Below, piece after piece: positions 59,705-64,000 of a DNA stretch of 64,000 nt. Made by a program: the position numbers and the translations under genes. The stretch spans positions 620,001 to 684,000 of the forward strand of contig NC_007426.1 in the NCBI RefSeq assembly GCF_000026045.1. The letters run 5' to 3'. Source of the DNA: Natronomonas pharaonis DSM 2160. GTDB taxonomy: Archaea; Halobacteriota; Halobacteria; Halobacteriales; Haloarculaceae. Below the pieces are notes generated by a model. That model saw only the letters and a list, made by a program, of their open reading frames with translations, did no database searches and was not told the DNA's origin. Each line of letters opens with the position of its first letter. The stretch's first letter is position 1.

Positions 59705-59726
59705 AATACCGGGGCCATCGGCGATA

Positions 59727-59802
59727 TGCGCTGAGAACACGTGGCCGGCGGTCCAGCGGGAGCGCGGCACGCCGCCGGCCAGCAGCCCCCGCCGCCTGCT
59801 CG
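59727..59802 (+). ncRNA. Candidate structured small RNA 2
   Basis: The transcript would start near TGCGCTGAG. It contains a 9-base perfect inverted repeat GGCCGGCGG (59743-59751) with CCGCCGGCC (59772-59780), an inner AGCGCGG and a second small repeat AGCAG/CTGCT (59781-59785, 59796-59800). The layout parallels candidate RNA 1. ATG at 59726 meets a stop after one codon, so it is not coding. It fills the gap between convergent etfD and thioesterase and may extend antisense into the latter. The 3' end is unknown. Confidence 0.5.
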
Positions 59803-60246
59803 TTACTTACCGTTGGTGTACTCGTCGTCGCCGCTGTGCCACGCAGACCCGCCGTTGCCGCCGCCCGTTTTGTAGGTCCCGCGGGCGGTTGCGACGGTCG
59901 TTCCCGACTCGTCTGTCACCTCGATGTCGACGGCGGCGACGCTGTCCCCGTTTCGGACGACCTCGGCCTCGGCGTCGAGACGCCCTCCGGTCGCCGGCGA
60001 GAGATAGTCGATACGCATATCGATAGTCGGCGTGACGGTGAAGTTCGCCGAGATGACCGCGGCCCCGCCAACCGTGTCAGCAAGCGCATACGCCACGCCG
60101 CCGTGTGCGACCAGCCGGTTCGGGTTCGAGGAGTGTTCAGTGCCGAGTTCGAGATGGCCGACCGCACGGCCGTCGGCCGCCTCGGTGACCTCGATACCGA
60201 GATGGTCGTTGAACGGCATCTCCGAGAACATGTCCGTGACGTCCAT
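59803..60246 (-). CDS. PaaI-like hotdog-fold thioesterase
   Basis: 147 residues, hotdog fold with the PaaI pattern: FNDHLGIEVTEAADGRAVGHLELG, NPNRLVAHGGVAYALADTVGG (the catalytic HGG region) and IDMRIDYLSPATGGRLDAEAEVV. It hydrolyses acyl-CoAs such as phenylacetyl- or hydroxyphenylacetyl-CoA, or acts as a general housekeeping thioesterase. Being next to EtfD could link it to acyl-CoA oxidation. ATG 60246 is chosen. Confidence 0.87.
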   Translation of the reverse strand: MDVTDMFSEMPFNDHLGIEVTEAADGRAVGHLELGTEHSSNPNRLVAHGGVAYALADTVGGAAVISANFTVTPTIDMRIDYLSPATGGRLDAEAEVVRNGDSVAAVDIEVTDESGTTVATARGTYKTGGGNGGSAWHSGDDEYTNGK

Positions 60247-60331
60247 ACGCTCTGTGGCCGCTGCGATTCCAAAACCCGTTCGGTCCCGGACGGTCGTAAC
60301 TGACAACACTGTCGCCCCCGAGTCGGTTGAT

Positions 60332-60835
60332 ATGTTCGACGAGATAATGCGAAAGTTCGAGGACAGCCCGAGCCAGCAGGCTGTCATCCGGCTCCTCCTC
60401 GAACGCGGGTTCTCGGTCAACGACGACGGCCGCGTCGTCTCCGGTGGCATCGAGATTCCGAACACCGGTATCGCCCGCGAAATCGATGTCGACCGCCGTG
60501 TCGTTGATGCGACGACCGACGCGATTCTCGACGACGACGAGCTCCGCCGTATCTTCCAGAACATCTCCGCTATTCCATCACTGATGGACCTCGCGCCGGT
60601 GCTGGACCTGACGGTGTTGACCGTTCGCGTCGGCGACGCCGACCAGCCGGGCATCGTCGCCGCCGTTACGAGCCTGCTGGCCGACAACGGAGTTTCGATT
60701 CGCCAGACAATAAGCGAAGACCCGGAGTTTACCGACGAACCCAAACTCTATATCGTCACTGACGAGCAACTCGACGGCGAGCTAATAAACGAGGTTCGCG
60801 CGCTTCCGTTCGTCCGGAAAATCGAACTGGAGTAA
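60332..60835 (+). CDS. ACT-domain protein
   Basis: 167 residues. The N-terminal part (MFDEIMRKFEDSPSQQAVIRLLLERGFSVNDDGRVVSGGIEI) looks like a winged-helix DNA-binding domain. The C-terminal half is an ACT domain (LTVLTVRVGDADQPGIVAAVTSLLADNGVSIRQ), which usually binds an amino acid. The pair suggests an amino-acid-responsive regulator seen in many haloarchaea. Convergent with the DUF5828 gene, one base between stops. Confidence 0.85.
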   Translation: MFDEIMRKFEDSPSQQAVIRLLLERGFSVNDDGRVVSGGIEIPNTGIAREIDVDRRVVDATTDAILDDDELRRIFQNISAIPSLMDLAPVLDLTVLTVRVGDADQPGIVAAVTSLLADNGVSIRQTISEDPEFTDEPKLYIVTDEQLDGELINEVRALPFVRKIELE

Positions 60836-60836
60836 G

Positions 60837-61544
60837 CTACGTCCGCTTCGGGTCGGAGCCGCCGTCCGTTGGCTCATCTTGCGGTGGCTCATGTCCCTCG
60901 ACGGCTTCAGCGATGTCGGTGTCTTTCGGTGTATCGACGTGCCAGCGCTCGACGGACGTCTGGTAGTCGGCGAGTTTGTTCGAGACCCGAATCTTCAGGT
61001 CGTCGTCGTTGATGTTGACCTCGAAAATGTAGTCGTCGGCCGCTGAGTCGCCGCGGGTGAGATTCGCGCTGACGAGTTCGTTATCGAAGTAGTACGGCGA
61101 CATCTGTGTCATCACGTTCCGGTAGACGCTGCCTTCGACCTTCCGTAGCGCCTTTCGGGTCGCCGAGTCGGCCGCCCGGGCGACGTAGTTTATCGATTCA
61201 CGCCACTCATCTACAGCCTCGCCCGGCTCTTCGAGGCTCTCATAGGAGTCGCTGAGCTTCTCACCGGCGGTTTTGAGGTCCTCGTCGGGGTCTTTTCCGG
61301 CCTTCTCGCCTTCCCCCTCGCCGACGCTTGCCTGCTCGGCGGTTTTTCGGCTAACATCTTCGCCGAGGCGCTCGTCGGCCTTCGGCCGCCACTCGTCCCA
61401 CTCTTCGAGCGCGTCGCCGTCGACATCGTGGTCTTCCTCGGCATCGAGTTCCCGGAGCGCGCGTGTGATTCGCTCGCCGTGTTCGACGATATCCCCCCAG
61501 CCGCCGCGGGCCTTGAAGCCGGAGACGCTCTCTTCGATGTCCAT
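60837..61544 (-). CDS. DUF5828 family haloarchaeal protein
   Basis: 235 residues, very acidic, helical. [34 protein letters not shown], then [38 protein letters not shown], fits the haloarchaeal DUF5828 family as recalled from memory. An acidic tail follows. A TATA-like CATAAGAG (complement of 61570-61577) supports ATG 61544. It is divergent from upp. Function unknown. Confidence 0.8.
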   Translation of the reverse strand: MDIEESVSGFKARGGWGDIVEHGERITRALRELDAEEDHDVDGDALEEWDEWRPKADERLGEDVSRKTAEQASVGEGEGEKAGKDPDEDLKTAGEKLSDSYESLEEPGEAVDEWRESINYVARAADSATRKALRKVEGSVYRNVMTQMSPYYFDNELVSANLTRGDSAADDYIFEVNINDDDLKIRVSNKLADYQTSVERWHVDTPKDTDIAEAVEGHEPPQDEPTDGGSDPKRT

Positions 61545-61634
61545 CGGTGGTTCGTAGCGCCGCCACTCTCTTATGCTCGTCGTCGCAGCGGCCGCAACGG
61601 CTGGCTTTATGCCTGCGGCGTTCGCTGTACCGAT

Positions 61635-62306
61635 ATGCCAATCGAGGACCGTGATGACGCCCATGTCATCACCCACGCGCTCGCCAAGCACACCCTCTCG
61701 GAGCTTCGCTCGGACGAGACCGACCAGGTTGCGTTCCGAAACGGCCTCGTCGAACTGGGCCGGCTCTGTGGGTACGAAATCATCGACGGGATGATGGACA
61801 CCGAGTACGTCTCGATTACGACGCCGCTCGCGGAGACGACCGGTGAGGTCGTCAAGGGACTCGACGATGTCGTCATCGTCAACGTCCTGCGCGCCGCGAC
61901 GCCGTTCGTCGAGGGACTCGTCGAGGCGTTTCCACATGCCCGACAAGGCGTTATCTCTGCCGGTCGCGACGAAGCGGCTGGCATGAACGAAGACGGTGAG
62001 TTCCCAATAACCGTCGACTACGTCAAGCTTCCCGACATCGACGCCGACGACACGGTCATCGTCGCCGACCCGATTCTCGCCACCGGTAGCACGATGGTCG
62101 CCGTCCTCGAGGAGGTACTCGAGCAGGGCACCCCCGAGCGGCTCGTCGTTCTCTCCGCGGTGAGCGCCCCGCCCGGGCTGGCGCGGGTAAACGACTCCAT
62201 CCCGAGTGCCGACGTGCTGACTGTCAGTGTGGACGAACGCCTCGACGAGGACGGCTACATCGTCCCGGGTGTCGGTGACGCCGGCGACCGAGCGTTCGGG
62301 ACCTGA
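61635..62306 (+). CDS. upp: Uracil phosphoribosyltransferase
   Basis: 223 residues. It makes UMP from uracil and PRPP in pyrimidine salvage. Seen: the PRPP-binding loop [29 protein letters not shown] and the uracil-binding [16 protein letters not shown] at the C-terminus. A TATA-like CTTTATGCC lies about 28 bases before the ATG, typical of leaderless genes here. Confidence 0.95.
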   Translation: MPIEDRDDAHVITHALAKHTLSELRSDETDQVAFRNGLVELGRLCGYEIIDGMMDTEYVSITTPLAETTGEVVKGLDDVVIVNVLRAATPFVEGLVEAFPHARQGVISAGRDEAAGMNEDGEFPITVDYVKLPDIDADDTVIVADPILATGSTMVAVLEEVLEQGTPERLVVLSAVSAPPGLARVNDSIPSADVLTVSVDERLDEDGYIVPGVGDAGDRAFGT

Positions 62307-62414
62307 CAGTACAGCGGTTCGCTGTCCGCTGTTCCACCCCTCTATTTCCTCTGGACCCGTCTTCCGTCCCCGAATACTTCTCGTGTCGAAACGTCAGACG
62401 GATGGCTGACATCG

Positions 62415-63014
62415 CTACAGGTCCACGCGACCGCTCGTGGCACTTCGGAGCCGGTCCCGTAGGTGCTCGGCCTCGGCGACCGGAGCGCTGATGTCGAACA
62501 CCACGTCAGCGCCGTACGCAGCGTCGAACTCGACGTCCTCGCTTTCGAGGATGCCTCTGATTGTCCCGGAGTCGTCGTACTCGACCACCGCTTCGAACCG
62601 CTCGCGAGGGACTTCCTCGACGACTTCGGCCGCGTCGAGTACGTCCTTGGTGGCTTTCGAATACGCCCGAACGAGCCCGCCGACGCCGAGCTTTGTCCCG
62701 CCAAAATACCGGGTGACGACGACACAGACGTTCTCCAGCTCCCGGCCGCCAAGCACCGACAGCATCGGCTTGCCGGCGCTGCCGGATGGCTCGCCGTCGT
62801 CGGAGCTGTACTCCCGGAACGGGTCGGCCCGGACGCGATAGGCGGGGACGTTGTGGGTCGCGTCGGCGTGTTCGGCCGCCACGTCGTCGATGAACGCCTC
62901 CGCTTTCGCAACCGTCTCGACGGGGGCAGCGTGGCCGATGAACTCCGACCCCTGCACGGTAAAGGCCGACCGCGCTCGCCCGTCGATTGTCCGGTAGGCG
63001 TCCGTCGAAGACAC
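62415..63014 (-). CDS. yigZ: IMPACT/YigZ family protein
   Basis: 199 residues. Seen: SEFIGHAAPVETVAKAEAFIDDV, the hallmark stretch DDGEPSGSAGKPML and VVVTRYFGGTKLGVGGLVRAYSKA, then a C-terminal ferredoxin-like domain (EYDDSGTIRGILESEDVEF). In eukaryotes IMPACT restrains the eIF2-alpha kinase GCN2; prokaryotic members are proposed to act on the ribosome, with function unsettled. Convergent with upp, 108 bases apart, nothing evident between. Confidence 0.92.
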   Translation of the reverse strand: MSSTDAYRTIDGRARSAFTVQGSEFIGHAAPVETVAKAEAFIDDVAAEHADATHNVPAYRVRADPFREYSSDDGEPSGSAGKPMLSVLGGRELENVCVVVTRYFGGTKLGVGGLVRAYSKATKDVLDAAEVVEEVPRERFEAVVEYDDSGTIRGILESEDVEFDAAYGADVVFDISAPVAEAEHLRDRLRSATSGRVDL

Positions 63015-63125
63015 AACCGGCGGTAGCGCAGCCAGCGGTTTACCCGTTTCGTCGCCGTCCTCCCGTCGGCGACTGTCGGACTGATGTGTCCGGTATTAAG
63101 GGCCGGGCTGGCGTATCCGGTGCCG

Positions 63126-64000
63126 ATGGACCCTCTGACGGTCGTGACGTTCGTGGTCGCCGGCGTAGCGAGCCTCTTTATGGCGTGGGCCATCGGGGCT
63201 GGCTCCTCCGGGTCGACTCCTTTTGCACCCGCTGTCGGCGCAAACGCGATTTCGGTGATGCGCGCCGGCTTCTTCGTCGGTATTCTCGGACTGCTCGGGG
63301 CAACGCTACAGGGCGCAAACGTCACCGAGGCGGTCGGCCGCGAACTCGTCGTCGGTACGACACTGCCGCCTATCGCGGCCATTCTCGCGCTCTTTATCGC
63401 GGCGGCGCTGGTCGCTGTCGGCGTCTTCGCCGGCTACCCGATAGCGACGGCGTTTACCGTCACCGGCGCTGTCGTCGGGGCCGGCCTCGCCGTCGGCGGC
63501 GACCCGGCGTGGGCGAAATACTACGAGATTCTCGCCGTCTGGACGCTAACTCCGTTCGTCGGCGGCGGCGTCGCTTACGCGACCGCACGGCTGCTCCGCC
63601 AGGAGTGGCTGCCCGATGTGGCGGCTATCGCGGCGCTTGCAGCGCTCGTTGGCGCGATTTTAGCGAACGTCGAATTCGTACTTCTCGGCCCGGCGGACAC
63701 GGCACAGAGCGTCTCACAAACCATCGCGACGACCGGCCTCGGCGTTGTTGGCGTCACTCTTTTCATCGCCGCTGTCGCCGCCGCACTGATGGGCGCTGAT
63801 GTCCGCCGGGATGCGGCGGCCGGTCAGCGGCACTTTCTCATCGCGCTCGGTGCGCTGGTCGCGTTCTCGGCCGGTGGCAGCCAGGTCGGTCTCGCGCTGG
63901 GACCGCTGTTGCCGCTGTTGGACGCCTCGGAGGTCGCGATTCCGCTCGTCGCGCTGCTTTTCGGCGGCGGTCTCGGCCTCCTTGTTGGGTCGTGGACGGC
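63126..64000 (+). CDS. PiT-family transporter paralogue, cut by window end
   Basis: The first 291 residues are present; the C-terminus is beyond the window. About nine membrane helices. The signature GANDVANA is not retained: the first half reads GAGSSGSTPFAPAVGANA and the second SAGGSQVGLALGPLLPLL. Both differ from the PiT protein at 3131, so its substrate may not be phosphate. A TATA-like GGTATTAAGG (63092-63101) precedes ATG 63126 at leaderless spacing. Confidence 0.78.
   Translation, partial: MDPLTVVTFVVAGVASLFMAWAIGAGSSGSTPFAPAVGANAISVMRAGFFVGILGLLGATLQGANVTEAVGRELVVGTTLPPIAAILALFIAAALVAVGVFAGYPIATAFTVTGAVVGAGLAVGGDPAWAKYYEILAVWTLTPFVGGGVAYATARLLRQEWLPDVAAIAALAALVGAILANVEFVLLGPADTAQSVSQTIATTGLGVVGVTLFIAAVAAALMGADVRRDAAAGQRHFLIALGALVAFSAGGSQVGLALGPLLPLLDASEVAIPLVALLFGGGLGLLVGSWT

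Overview
The window is chromosomal DNA from a haloarchaeon. The GC content is high with a strong GC bias at third codon positions, the proteins are very acidic, and there are haloarchaeal hallmarks: the 128-residue halobacterial-type [2Fe-2S] ferredoxin with its acidic insertion, the tandem-TatC protein TatCt, bacterial-type riboflavin synthase, globin-coupled transducer HemAT, RPA with its RPA-associated protein, archaeal S6e, NMD3, TiaS and Rio1. Many genes start 25-30 bases after a TATA-like box and so appear leaderless. Gene content and style suggest a Natronomonas-like organism; that genus call is inference. No tRNA, rRNA, CRISPR, intact insertion sequence or prophage was seen, and no gene-free stretch exceeds about 220 bases.

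Layout. 1-9 kb: DUF460 nuclease-like protein, hisA, PiT transporter, ferredoxin, isochorismatase-family hydrolase, prepilin peptidase, DASS anion symporter. 8.4-19.9 kb: rpa/rpap operon, two universal stress proteins, DICT protein, SDR enzyme, Tfx and TRAM proteins, NUDIX hydrolase, XPD-like helicase with HNH nuclease, Sec61-beta, thioredoxin, Rio1. 19.9-31.6 kb: citrate synthase, deacylase, TiaS, an autoregulation-candidate HTH protein, a frameshifted hemAT, the hemC-cobA-hemD tetrapyrrole operon, CDP-alcohol transferase and a ParB-like protein. 31.7-35 kb: a tightly overlapping four-gene operon (MDR dehydrogenase, PTPS-fold protein, glycosyltransferase, methyltransferase). 35-43 kb: divergent tatC and tatCt, RHH regulator with YhhQ, riboflavin synthase, NMD3-Taw2, MFS exporter. 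43-50 kb: a tiny membrane peptide with a coupled protein, PQQ-propeller lipoprotein, S6e, CoaBC, several small haloarchaeal families. 50-64 kb: ArsA, mini thioredoxin-reductase-like protein, PhoU-like regulator, TrxR, BioY-BioM-BioN biotin transporter behind a BirA-like operator, EtfD-like Fe-S membrane protein, thioesterase, ACT protein, Upp, IMPACT protein and a second PiT protein cut by the window end.

Most genes are housekeeping and form short overlapping operons. The most unusual signals are (1) two similar, strongly structured candidate small RNAs, each behind a TTTATATAC box at identical spacing and each lying between convergent genes (22.2 kb and 59.7 kb); (2) the coupled dehydrogenase/PTPS-fold/glycosyltransferase/methyltransferase operon, which could make a modified pterin or other small glycoside; (3) compact candidate operators (BirA-like at bioY, tandem repeats before the RHH-yhhQ pair, a palindrome before the COG1395-type regulator); (4) a 27-residue membrane peptide gene translationally coupled to a conserved-looking 178-residue protein; and (5) enzyme families that have lost canonical residues (SDR, first CCG repeat of EtfD, mini TrxR, PiT signature, USP loop).
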